17,449 nt of DNA from Solimonas sp966252075 (GCA_966252075.1 CBINNP010000046.1:1-17449); one strand, 5' to 3'; numbered from the stretch's first letter, positions 7,435 through 14,079 are shown. The notes: generated by a model not told the origin, from the letters alone. Program-made: numbers and translations.

Positions 7435-7494
7435 ACTGCCAGCTGGCTGCCAATGACTGCCAGTATTCTGTCAGTGTGCTTCGTGTTCTGGCAG
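7435..7494. promoter_or_regulatory. Candidate FisR upstream activating sequence (repeat array)
   Basis: Four copies of one short element lie here: ACTGCCAG at 7435-7442 and 7456-7463 (21 bp apart), and the inverted forms CTGTCAGT at 7468-7475 and CTGGCAG at 7488-7494 (20 bp apart). The inner pair forms an imperfect palindrome, ACTGCCAG TATT CTGTCAGT. GCCAGCTGGC at 7438-7447 is a perfect 10-bp palindrome. Spacing of two helical turns puts the copies on one face of the DNA. The array is centred about 115 bp upstream of the sigma-54 core, typical for an enhancer. FisR as the binder is inferred from position. Confidence 0.6.
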
Positions 7495-7517
7495 GAAAAT
7501 CACAAACTCCGGTGTGT

Positions 7518-7566
7518 ATGGTTTAATTATTATATTTAAAACAGTAAATTGCATTATGTAATGAAA
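7518..7566. other. AT-rich spacer between activator sites and the sigma-54 promoter
   Basis: In a high-GC window, 7521-7566 holds only 7 G/C bases out of 46. It lies exactly between the presumed activator sites and the -24/-12 promoter, where an IHF-type bend commonly helps sigma-54 activators. I found no exact match to the IHF consensus on either strand, so intrinsic flexibility is an equally good reading. Confidence 0.5.
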
Positions 7567-7578
7567 CCCCTATGGGAA

Positions 7579-7594
7579 TGGCACGCGGCTTGGT
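7579..7594 (+). promoter_or_regulatory. Sigma-54 (-24/-12) promoter for the sulfide operon
   Basis: TGGCACGCGGCTTGGT matches TGGCACG-N4-TTGCW except for G in place of C in the -12 doublet. The -24 GG (7580-7581) and -12 GG (7592-7593) are separated by the required 10 bp. A start near 7605 would leave a leader of about 30 nt holding the AGGAG ribosome site (7622-7626) before ATG 7634. The adjacent sigma-54 activator gene strongly supports it. Confidence 0.8.
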
Positions 7595-7633
7595 TGAAAT
7601 CCTGCATCCGCCCGTCCGTGCAGGAGCAATGAC

Positions 7634-8518
7634 ATGAACCGCAACGCCAGCCTCAGCGTCGAGGGCTACTTCGACGAAGCCACGTCCACCATCAGCTACA
7701 TCGTCCTGGACCGCAGTACGCAGCAATGCGCGGTCGTCGACAGCGTGCTCGACTACGACCCCAAGTCCGGCCGCACCTCGACGCGCTCGGCAGACGCCCT
7801 GGCGGCGCGCGTCCGGGAAATCGGCGCCACCGTGCAGTGGCATCTGGAGACGCACGTGCACGCCGACCATCTGTCGGCGGCGGCCTATCTGCGCGATCAG
7901 CTTGGCGGCCGGATCGCCATCGGCGACCAGATCCGCACCGTGCAGAAAGTGTTCGGCGCACTGTTCAACGTCGACGACTCGTTCAAGCGCGACGGCAGCC
8001 AGTTCGACCAGCTGCTGCATGACGACGACAGTTTCGAGATCGGCACGCTCAAAGTGCGCGTGATGCATACGCCGGGTCATACGCCCGCCTGTCTGAGCTA
8101 CGTGGTGACCGATGGCACCGAGTCGGTGGCCTTCGTCGGCGACACCCTGTTCATGCCGGACTACGGCACGGCGCGCTGCGACTTCCCCGGCGGCGATGCG
8201 CGCACCCTGTATCGCTCGATCAACCGCCTGCTGAGCCTGCCGCCGCAGACCAAGCTGTACATGTGCCATGACTACCGGCCGGACGGCCGCGAGCTGCGCT
8301 ACGTGACGACGGTGGCCGAGGAGCGCGCGCACAACATCCACGTGCGCGACGGCATCAGCGAGGAGGCTTTCGTGACGATGCGCAGCGCACGCGACGCGAC
8401 ACTGGAGATGCCGGTACTGATCCTGCCCTCGGTGCAGGTGAACATGCGTGCCGGCCGCCTGCCTGAGCCGGAGGCCAATGGCACGCGCTATCTCAAGATT
8501 CCGCTGGACGTGCTGTGA
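7634..8518 (+). CDS. blh: Persulfide dioxygenase (Blh/ETHE1-type metallo-beta-lactamase fold)
   Basis: A 294-aa cytoplasmic non-haem iron enzyme that would oxidise glutathione persulfide to sulfite plus GSH. The metal-binding signature THVHADHL gives H74, H76, D78 and H79. H149 (TPGHT) and D170 (VGDTLF) complete the expected His/His/Asp iron site, and H212 (CHDY) is the second-site histidine. DYGTARCDFPGG at 177-187 is characteristic of the persulfide dioxygenase group rather than glyoxalase II. Length fits the bacterial type without extra domains: there is no DUF442 at the N-terminus and no rhodanese at the C-terminus. AGGAG lies 7 nt before the ATG. It is the first gene of the sigma-54 operon, and its stop overlaps the start of the DUF442-SQR gene, indicating coupled translation. 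The symbol pdo is equally used. Confidence 0.93.
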   Translation: MNRNASLSVEGYFDEATSTISYIVLDRSTQQCAVVDSVLDYDPKSGRTSTRSADALAARVREIGATVQWHLETHVHADHLSAAAYLRDQLGGRIAIGDQIRTVQKVFGALFNVDDSFKRDGSQFDQLLHDDDSFEIGTLKVRVMHTPGHTPACLSYVVTDGTESVAFVGDTLFMPDYGTARCDFPGGDARTLYRSINRLLSLPPQTKLYMCHDYRPDGRELRYVTTVAEERAHNIHVRDGISEEAFVTMRSARDATLEMPVLILPSVQVNMRAGRLPEPEANGTRYLKIPLDVL

Positions 8519-10239
8519 TGAACGGCGGGCTCACGCAGGCTTCCGCGCCGGCGGCCGAGGGGGCGGCAGCGCTGTCGATCCGCAGCCTCGCGCCGGGGCT
8601 TTCGGTCGGCCCGCAGCTGGGCGTTCAAAGCCTCGCCGCCGTGGCGGCAATGGGCTTCCGTACCGTGATCTGCAACCGGCCGGACGGCGAGGGCGCCGAC
8701 CAGCCCACGCACCAGGAACTGGCGGCGCACGCCGCCGCGGCGGGTATGCAGTTGCACTACCTGCCGGTGGTGGCCGGGCAGACCGACGCGGCGGCGGCAG
8801 CCCGCTTCGGCGCGCTGCTGGAAGCCGCCGACAAGCCGGTTCTGGCGTTCTGTCGCAGCGGCATGCGCTCCACGACCCTGTGGGCGCTGTCGCAGGCGGG
8901 GAAACAGCCGGCCGAGGCCTTGCTCGAACAGGCACGCGCGGCTGGCTACGAGCTCGGCGCGATCGCGCAGCGCCTCGCGCAGCAAGCGATCAGCGGCGCC
9001 GTCGGCGACAGCGCCGCGCACACCGTGCTGATCGTCGGCGGCGGCGCTGCCGGCATCGCCACCGCTGCCAGCCTGCGGGCGCGCGATCCGACGCTGGACA
9101 TCGCCATCGTCGATCCGGCGGATAGCCATTACTACCAGCCGGGCTGGACCCTGGTGGGCGCCGGCGTGTTCAAGCCGCAGACCACGCGTCGCCAGATGGC
9201 GCGATTGATCCCGCGCGGCGTGCACTGGATCAAGGCCGCGGTCGCCAGCTTCGAGCCGGAAAACCGCGCTGTGATCCTCGAAGGCTGCCGCGTCTTGCGC
9301 TACCGCATGCTGGTGGTCTGCCCGGGCCTGAAGCTGAACTGGGAGGCGATTCCCGGATTGGCCGAAACGCTCGGCCAGAACGGCGTCAGCTCCAACTACC
9401 GCTACGATCTGGCGCCCTACACCTGGCAGCAGGTGCAGGCCTTGCGCCGCGGCCGCGCCCTGTTCACGCAGCCGCCGATGCCGATCAAATGCGCCGGCGC
9501 GCCGCAGAAGGCCATGTACCTGGCCTGCGATCACTGGCGGCGGCAAGGCCGCCAGAGCCAGATCCGCGCCGAGTTCCATAGCGCGGGTGCCGTGCTGTTC
9601 GGCGTGGCGGACTACGTGCCGGCGCTGATGGAATATGTGAAGCGCTACGACATCTCGCTCAATTTTGCGCACACCCTGAGCGCCGTCGATGGTCGCCGCC
9701 GGCTGGCCAGCTTCACGCGTCTGGACGCCGACGGTCGGCGGCAGACGATCGAACGCGAATTCGACTTTCTGCATGCGGTGCCGCCGCAGACGGCGCCGGA
9801 CTTCATCCGCAACAGTCCGCTGGCCGATGCTGCCGGCTGGGTGGATGTCGATGCCGGCACGCTGCAGCACCGCCGCTACGGCAACATCTTCGGCCTGGGC
9901 GATGCCGCCAGCACGAGCAACGCCAAGACCGCGGCGGCGGCGCGCAAGCAGGCGCCCGTGGTGGCGCACAACCTCGTCCGCGCCCTGCGCGGCGAGCCGC
10001 TGGATGGCCGTTATGACGGCTACGGCTCCTGTCCGCTGACCGTCGAGCGCGGCAAGATCGTGCTCGCCGAGTTCGGCTATGGCGGCACGCTCAAGCCGAG
10101 CTTCCCGCGCTGGCTGCTGGACGGGCGCAAGCCGACGCGCGCCGCCTGGCTGCTCAAGGAGCGCATCCTGCCGCCGCTGTACTGGCAGGCCATGCTCAAG
10201 GGGCGCGAGTGGATGGCCGAGCCGGAGCTGGTTGGATGA
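8518..10239 (+). CDS. DUF442 (phosphatase/rhodanese-like) domain fused to sulfide:quinone oxidoreductase
   Basis: A 573-aa fusion from ATG 8518 (TGATG overlap with the dioxygenase stop; GTG at 8515 is an alternative). Residues ~20-150 are the DUF442/TIGR01244 domain, with VICNRPDGE and an active-site loop CRSGMRST (C112, R117). Residues ~165-573 are a type II SQR like mitochondrial SQOR: the FAD motif VLIVGGGAAGIATA, HYYQPGWTLVGAG, IKCAGAPQKAMYL with catalytic C325, SPLADAAGWVDVD, FGLGDA, and YGSCPLTV with the second catalytic C505. Those cysteines match human C201 and C379 (180 versus 178 residues apart). SQR oxidises H2S to a persulfide, passing electrons to quinone at the inner membrane, probably held there by the C-terminal amphipathic region (LLKERILPPLYWQAMLKG). 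The persulfide product is the substrate of the gene before it. The role of the DUF442 part is unknown. Confidence 0.93.
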   Translation: MNGGLTQASAPAAEGAAALSIRSLAPGLSVGPQLGVQSLAAVAAMGFRTVICNRPDGEGADQPTHQELAAHAAAAGMQLHYLPVVAGQTDAAAAARFGALLEAADKPVLAFCRSGMRSTTLWALSQAGKQPAEALLEQARAAGYELGAIAQRLAQQAISGAVGDSAAHTVLIVGGGAAGIATAASLRARDPTLDIAIVDPADSHYYQPGWTLVGAGVFKPQTTRRQMARLIPRGVHWIKAAVASFEPENRAVILEGCRVLRYRMLVVCPGLKLNWEAIPGLAETLGQNGVSSNYRYDLAPYTWQQVQALRRGRALFTQPPMPIKCAGAPQKAMYLACDHWRRQGRQSQIRAEFHSAGAVLFGVADYVPALMEYVKRYDISLNFAHTLSAVDGRRRLASFTRLDADGRRQTIEREFDFLHAVPPQTAPDFIRNSPLADAAGWVDVDAGTLQHRRYGNIFGLGDAASTSNAKTAAAARKQAPVVAHNLVRALRGEPLDGRYDGYGSCPLTVERGKIVLAEFGYGGTLKPSFPRWLLDGRKPTRAAWLLKERILPPLYWQAMLKGREWMAEPELVG

Positions 10240-11042
10240 TGACTCTGCCGGAGCTGATCCCCCTGCTGCTCGGCGCCGTCGTCGGCCTGATCCTGGCCCT
10301 GACCGGAGCCGGCGGCGGCATCCTTGCCGTGCCGATGTTGCTGTTCGGCCTGCATCTGACGATGCAGGAAGCGGCGCCGGTCGGCCTGCTGGCGGTCGGC
10401 CTGGCGGCGGCGATCGGCGCGCTGCTGGCCTGGCGCGAGGGGCGTCTGCGCTACCGCGCGGCGGGCCTGATCGGCGGCGCCGGCATGCTCAGCGCGCCGG
10501 CTGGCGTGTGGATCGCGCATCACCTGCCATCGACGCCGCTGACGCTCGGCTTCGCGCTGGTGCTGGTCTATGCCTCGCTGCGGATGATCCGCCAGAAGGC
10601 CGGCGAGCAAGGGCTGCCGGCCACCGACAAGCTGCCTTGCGTCACCCGGCCGGACAGCGGCCGCTTGCGCTGGACCTCGCCTTGCTTTGCGGCGCTGTTT
10701 TCGACCGGCTTGCTGTCGGGGCTGCTCAGCGGCGCGCTCGGGGTCGGTGGTGGCTTCGTCATCGTGCCGGCGCTCAGCCGCTTCACCAATCTGGACCAGC
10801 GCAGCATCGTCGCCACCTCGCTGGGGGTGATCGCCGTGGTCTCGGTCGGTGGCGTGGCGGCGGCGGCCGCCGCCGGCAGTTTCGACTGGGCGCTGGCGCT
10901 GCCGTTCGCTGGCGGCGCCGTCGCCGGGCTGCTGCTCGGGCGCCGCTGGTCGCGGCGTCTGTCGGGGCCGCGGCTGCAGCAGCTTTTCGGCCTCGTCGGC
11001 CTGCTCGTCGCGGCCTTGCTGGTCTGGCGGCTGAGTGTCTGA
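10236..11042 (+). CDS. TauE/SafE-family sulfur anion exporter
   Basis: A 268-aa membrane protein with about eight hydrophobic segments in two homologous halves. Each half begins with a Gly-rich signature: LTGAGGGILAVPMLL near residue 20 and LGVGGGFVIVPALS in the second half. A polar cytoplasmic loop (RQKAGEQGLPATDKLP..RPDSGRLR) separates them. The family includes proteins linked to export of sulfite, sulfoacetate and related anions. As the last gene of the sulfide operon, export of the sulfite made by the dioxygenase is the natural job (inference from context). ATG at 10236 overlaps the SQR stop (ATGA), with GGAG 9 nt upstream; the following ATG at 10239 is also possible. The gene converges on the next one, with 23 bp between stops. 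Confidence 0.9.
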   Translation: MMTLPELIPLLLGAVVGLILALTGAGGGILAVPMLLFGLHLTMQEAAPVGLLAVGLAAAIGALLAWREGRLRYRAAGLIGGAGMLSAPAGVWIAHHLPSTPLTLGFALVLVYASLRMIRQKAGEQGLPATDKLPCVTRPDSGRLRWTSPCFAALFSTGLLSGLLSGALGVGGGFVIVPALSRFTNLDQRSIVATSLGVIAVVSVGGVAAAAAAGSFDWALALPFAGGAVAGLLLGRRWSRRLSGPRLQQLFGLVGLLVAALLVWRLSV

Positions 11043-11065
11043 AGCGGTCCCGGCGCTGACAGGCT

Positions 11066-11896
11066 CTAAGCGCGCCGCACCGCCAGCACGCCGTCGCCGC
11101 TCGGCTGCGTGCCGAAGCCGGCGCGCTGCAGGCGCTGCGCCACTTCGCGCGGCACATCGCGACGGCTGGTCAGCTTGTTCGGCGTGCCGGTGTAGTGGAA
11201 CAGACGGCCGCCGGCCTTGAGCACGCGCGCGAGCTGGTCGTAGAACGCCTGCGAGTACAGCTCGCCGGCGATGCCGAAGCGCGGCGGATCGTGCAGCGCG
11301 GCGTCGAAGCTGGCGTCGGGCAGCTCGCGGATCGCCGTGGCGATGTCGCCGTGCTCGAGCGACAAGGCGCCCGTCGCCGCCGGCGACCACGGATTGAGGC
11401 CGCGCAGCCAGATCACGTCGGCATTCTTCTCGTACGACTGGATGTGCTGCGCGCCGCCGCGCAGGCACCAGCTGGCGAAGTAGCCGAGCCCGCCGCAACA
11501 GTCGAGGATGCGCTTGCCGGCGGGGCGGATCAGCTCGACCTTGCGCCGCGCGTCCTCGTACGGCGACAGCTGCGCCGTCGGCAGCATCTTGATGCCGTCG
11601 ATCTCGAAAGTCGGCGGGCCCCAGTCGGTCGGCACCAGCTTGATCAGCGAGCCGCCGAAGCGCGCGACCGCCGAGAAGCCTTCGCCGTCCCAGTGGTAGA
11701 TCGTGCGCGCCTTGCAGACATCGGCATACGGGTAGTCGCGACCGTGCCAGTGCCAGCCATCGGTACGCACTTCGACCGTGGTCATCGAGACGCTGAGGTC
11801 CAGCGAGCATTCGATCTGCACGTCGCCACGCTGGCGCGCGGCCAGCAGCGCTTCATGGACCGGCAGCGTCAGCAGCGGTCCCGGGGTATCACTCAC
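11066..11896 (-). CDS. SAM-dependent methyltransferase, resembling the archaeal COG2521 group
   Basis: 276 aa from GTG 11896 (VSDTPGPLLTLP). The frame stays open to 12247, but that part lies over the dihydroorotase gene and is Arg/Ser-rich shadow sequence. An N-terminal beta-rich domain (SVSMTTVEVRTDGWHWHGRDYPYADVCKA) precedes a Rossmann methyltransferase fold: motif I ILDCCGGLGYFA (130-140), an acidic residue in SYEKN, HGDIATAI, and HDPPRFGIAGELYSQAFYDQLARVLKAGGRLFHYTG with DPPR at 203-206. That later stretch is what I recognise from predicted archaeal methyltransferases (COG2521). The substrate is unknown; DPPR resembles the DPPY motif of N-methylating enzymes but is not proof. No good Shine-Dalgarno precedes the GTG, so the start is uncertain. 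It is 88 bp downstream of the dihydroorotase gene and possibly in the same transcript. Confidence 0.8.
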   Translation of the reverse strand: MSDTPGPLLTLPVHEALLAARQRGDVQIECSLDLSVSMTTVEVRTDGWHWHGRDYPYADVCKARTIYHWDGEGFSAVARFGGSLIKLVPTDWGPPTFEIDGIKMLPTAQLSPYEDARRKVELIRPAGKRILDCCGGLGYFASWCLRGGAQHIQSYEKNADVIWLRGLNPWSPAATGALSLEHGDIATAIRELPDASFDAALHDPPRFGIAGELYSQAFYDQLARVLKAGGRLFHYTGTPNKLTSRRDVPREVAQRLQRAGFGTQPSGDGVLAVRRA

Positions 11897-11984
11897 GGTG
11901 TCGTCATCGCAACAAGGGGGTGGGTCGCTCGCCGGCGCCGCTGCTGGCGGCGCCGGCGATCGTCGAGAAGCGCTCAGGCTGGAC

Positions 11985-13313
11985 TCAGGCCTTGCGGAAC
12001 TGCAATCGCTGCCCCTGCGGCTGTGGCGCGACCACGCCGTTCTCGTAAACCAGCGCGCCGTTGACCCAGGTGCCGAGGATCTTCGCCGGGAACGTCCGGC
12101 CCTCGACCGGCGACCAGCCGCACTTGTAGAGCACGTCCTTCTTCTCGACCGTGGTCGTCGCATGCGGGTCGACCAGCACGAGGTCGGCCCAATAGCCCTC
12201 GCGGATGTAGCCGCGGTCGGTGATGCCGAAGCGGTCGGCGACGGCATGGCTGGTCTTGTTGACGACGGTGCGCAGGTTCATCTCGCCGCGCTTGACCAGG
12301 TCCAGCAGCATCAGCAGCGAGTGCTGCACCAGCGGCAGGCCGGACGGCGCCTTGAAGTAGCTGTTGGCCTTCTCCTCGGCGGTGTGCGGCGCGTGGTCGG
12401 TGGCGATCACGTCGATGCGGTCCTCCATCACCGCGCGCACCAGCGCATGGCGGTCCTCGGCGGTCTTGATCGCCGGATTGCACTTGATCAGGTTGCCCAG
12501 CGTGGCGTAGTCCGCCTCGCTGAAGTACAGGTGGTGCACGCAGGCTTCGACGGTGATCTTCTTGCCGCGGATGGGCCCCGGCGTGAAGAAGCCCAGCTCG
12601 CGCGCGGTGGTCAGGTGCAGCACGTGCAGGTCGGCGTTGTATTTCTTCGCCAGGCTGGTCGCCAGCTCGGTGGACTTGTAGCAGGCCTCGGCCGAGCGGA
12701 TGTACGGGTGCTGCGACACCGGCACGTCCTCGCCGTACTTCTCGCGTGCGGCGGCTTCGGCGGCGAGGATCATCGGCGTGTCCTCGCAGTGCGTGACCAC
12801 CATCAGCGGCGCGCGGCGGAAGATGCCGTCGAGCGTCTTGGGGTCGTCGACCAGCATGTTGCCGGTCGAGGCGCCCATGAAGACCTTGATCGCGCAGGCC
12901 TCGTTGGGCTGCAGCGCGGCGATTTCTTCGAGGTTGTCGTTGGCGCCGCCGAAGTAGAAGGCGTAGTTGGCGAACGAGCGGCCGGCGGTGTTGGCGTACT
13001 TCTCGGCCAGCAGCGCGCGCGTGGTGATCGCCGGCTTGTTGTTCGGCATGTCGAAGTAGCTGGTGGTGCCACCGGCCACCGCGGCGCGCGATTCGGTGTA
13101 GATGTCGCCCTTGTGCGTCAGACCCGGCTCGCGGAAGTGGACCTGGTCGTCGATGAAGCCGGGAATCAGCCACTGGCCGTGCGCGTCGTAGACCGGCACG
13201 CCGGCCGGGGCGCTGATCTTGGCGGCGATGCGCTCGATGCGGCCGTCCTTGATCAGCAGGTCGGCCGCCGTCTCGTGACCTTCGTTGATGATGTGGGCAT
13301 TGGTGATCAGCAT
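11985..13313 (-). CDS. pyrC: Dihydroorotase (QVHFREPG subtype)
   Basis: A 442-aa amidohydrolase that would interconvert N-carbamoyl-aspartate and dihydroorotate in pyrimidine synthesis. GGAG 6 nt before the ATG supports the start. The metal-site features are DDQVHFREPGLTHKGD (H59, R61), the carboxylatable Lys in AIKVFMGAS (K143), H175 (VVTHCED), H233 (VLHLTT) and D306 (IATDHAPH). The first His of the usual HxH is Gln57 here. This matches a known dihydroorotase subfamily (Bacteroidetes and some Proteobacteria) with DDQVHFREPG, so it is not a unique mutation. The C-terminal part has GYWADLVLVDP and a final beta-sandwich strand (GTWVNGALVYENG). No other pyr genes are near. It lies 53 bp after the preceding exported-protein gene on the same strand. 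A related hydantoinase-like activity cannot be excluded. Confidence 0.9.
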   Translation of the reverse strand: MLITNAHIINEGHETAADLLIKDGRIERIAAKISAPAGVPVYDAHGQWLIPGFIDDQVHFREPGLTHKGDIYTESRAAVAGGTTSYFDMPNNKPAITTRALLAEKYANTAGRSFANYAFYFGGANDNLEEIAALQPNEACAIKVFMGASTGNMLVDDPKTLDGIFRRAPLMVVTHCEDTPMILAAEAAAREKYGEDVPVSQHPYIRSAEACYKSTELATSLAKKYNADLHVLHLTTARELGFFTPGPIRGKKITVEACVHHLYFSEADYATLGNLIKCNPAIKTAEDRHALVRAVMEDRIDVIATDHAPHTAEEKANSYFKAPSGLPLVQHSLLMLLDLVKRGEMNLRTVVNKTSHAVADRFGITDRGYIREGYWADLVLVDPHATTTVEKKDVLYKCGWSPVEGRTFPAKILGTWVNGALVYENGVVAPQPQGQRLQFRKA

Positions 13314-13366
13314 GGCGGGCTCCGGTGTCCTGTTATGCCCGCCATGTTACTGCCGACCGCCGCCGC

Positions 13367-13900
13367 TTACCCGCCGCGATCGATCTCGACGCGGCTGGCG
13401 ACGTTGCCGGTGTAGAACACGCGGATCACGTCGGTCTTGCCTTCGTACACGGAATAGCTCTGGCCGCCGCGCGAGGCGCGGCCGAGCACCGCTTCGACCT
13501 CGGCGCGCGTGGCGCCGATCTTCAGGTTCTGCGCCAGCGTCTTGCCGGGGCCGTCGACGCGCAGGTGCGTGACGAAGGCCTGCGTGCCGAAGTCCAGTAC
13601 GCGGATCTCCATGCCGTCGGAATAATTGAAGCGCAGGCTCAGCGGCTCGTTGGCGGCGGTGGATTCGTCGTCGGTGCCGGACAGGATCTGCTTCTTCTCG
13701 TCCGCCAGATTCGGCAGCGCGCGGAACTCGGCGGCCGATTTGCCCGGCGCCAGGGCATTGACGGTGGAGAAAGCCCACAGATCGAGGTCATCCTTGCTCA
13801 GCTGTGCAGGTTTCGGCGCCTTGTCGGCGGCCAGGCTGGCGGCGCAGCCGAAGCCCAGGGCGAGGCTGACGGCGAGGGCGATGGATCTCAGGTGGTTCAT
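13367..13900 (-). CDS. Exported protein of unknown function with a SmpA/OmlA-like segment
   Basis: 177 aa from ATG 13900, chosen because GGGAG lies 7 nt upstream and a signal peptide follows at once (MNHLRSIALAVSLALGFGCAASLAA); the ORF's in-frame extension to 13933 has neither. The Cys at 19 does not sit in a proper lipobox, so I read a normal Sec signal cleaved near ASLA-A. The mature protein has a helical part (KDDLDLWAFSTVNAL), a strand-rich middle (LSLRFNYSDGMEIRVLDFG) and the segment LKIGATRAEVEAVLGRAS near 127-143. That segment resembles the turn-and-helix of SmpA/OmlA-like periplasmic domains (IGMTxxEVxxLLG). I cannot assign a function. It sits 53 bp ahead of pyrC and may share its transcript. 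A short inverted repeat, CTGTC-GA-GACAG at 13919-13930, lies just upstream of its ribosome site. Confidence 0.72.
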   Translation of the reverse strand: MNHLRSIALAVSLALGFGCAASLAADKAPKPAQLSKDDLDLWAFSTVNALAPGKSAAEFRALPNLADEKKQILSGTDDESTAANEPLSLRFNYSDGMEIRVLDFGTQAFVTHLRVDGPGKTLAQNLKIGATRAEVEAVLGRASRGGQSYSVYEGKTDVIRVFYTGNVASRVEIDRGG

Positions 13901-13978
13901 TGTTGTTCTCCCGGTTTTCTGTCGAGACAGCATTTGTCATCGCGCTGTCATCCGCCATTTTGCGCCGAGCGTCGCCGG

Positions 13979-14024
13979 AAAAAAAAGCGATTCGTGAGCC
14001 GGCCCCGGCGCTTGTAGGCGAATC
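13979..14024 (-). terminator. Candidate intrinsic terminator after rsmE
   Basis: On the minus strand GATTCG (14024-14019) pairs with CGAATC (13994-13989). They enclose a smaller GCCGG..CCGGC hairpin, and GC and then eight T residues follow (13986-13979). The hairpin plus T8 layout suits termination of the rsmE transcript before the next minus-strand gene. The outer stem is short and its loop large, hence modest confidence. Confidence 0.5.
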
Positions 14025-14042
14025 CTGTTGGCGTGTCGGCGC

Positions 14043-14061
14043 GGGCCGTCAGCGACGGCCC
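14043..14061. repeat. Perfect inverted repeat in the rsmE 3' region
   Basis: GGGCCGTC (14043-14050), AGC loop, GACGGCCC (14054-14061). The T-run (TTT at 14062) is on the plus-strand side, where no upstream gene needs it. On the minus strand it competes with GCCC-GAAA-GGGC. It is probably a 3' mRNA structure protecting rsmE or assisting termination. Confidence 0.4.
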
Positions 14062-14079
14062 TTTCGGGCGCTCAGTCGC

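Noticed and set aside
8488..9969. Minus-strand open frame (493 codons) opposite the DUF442-SQR gene
   Set aside because: Shadow; His/Arg/Gln-rich with no recognisable domain.
8518..10239. SQR possibly inactive because FGLGDA replaces the GDC seen in human SQOR
   Set aside because: That Cys is not one of the catalytic pair; both catalytic cysteines (C325 and C505 here) are present at the expected spacing.
10077..11810. Minus-strand open frame (577 codons) spanning TauE and the methyltransferase
   Set aside because: It crosses two real genes in the wrong frame and ends inside the SQR gene; composition is not protein-like.
11778..13415. Plus-strand open frame (545 codons) opposite pyrC
   Set aside because: Shadow of the dihydroorotase gene, whose motifs are unmistakable.
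13919..13930. CTGTC-GA-GACAG as an operator
   Set aside because: A 5-bp inverted repeat of this size is expected by chance; no known operator consensus matched.
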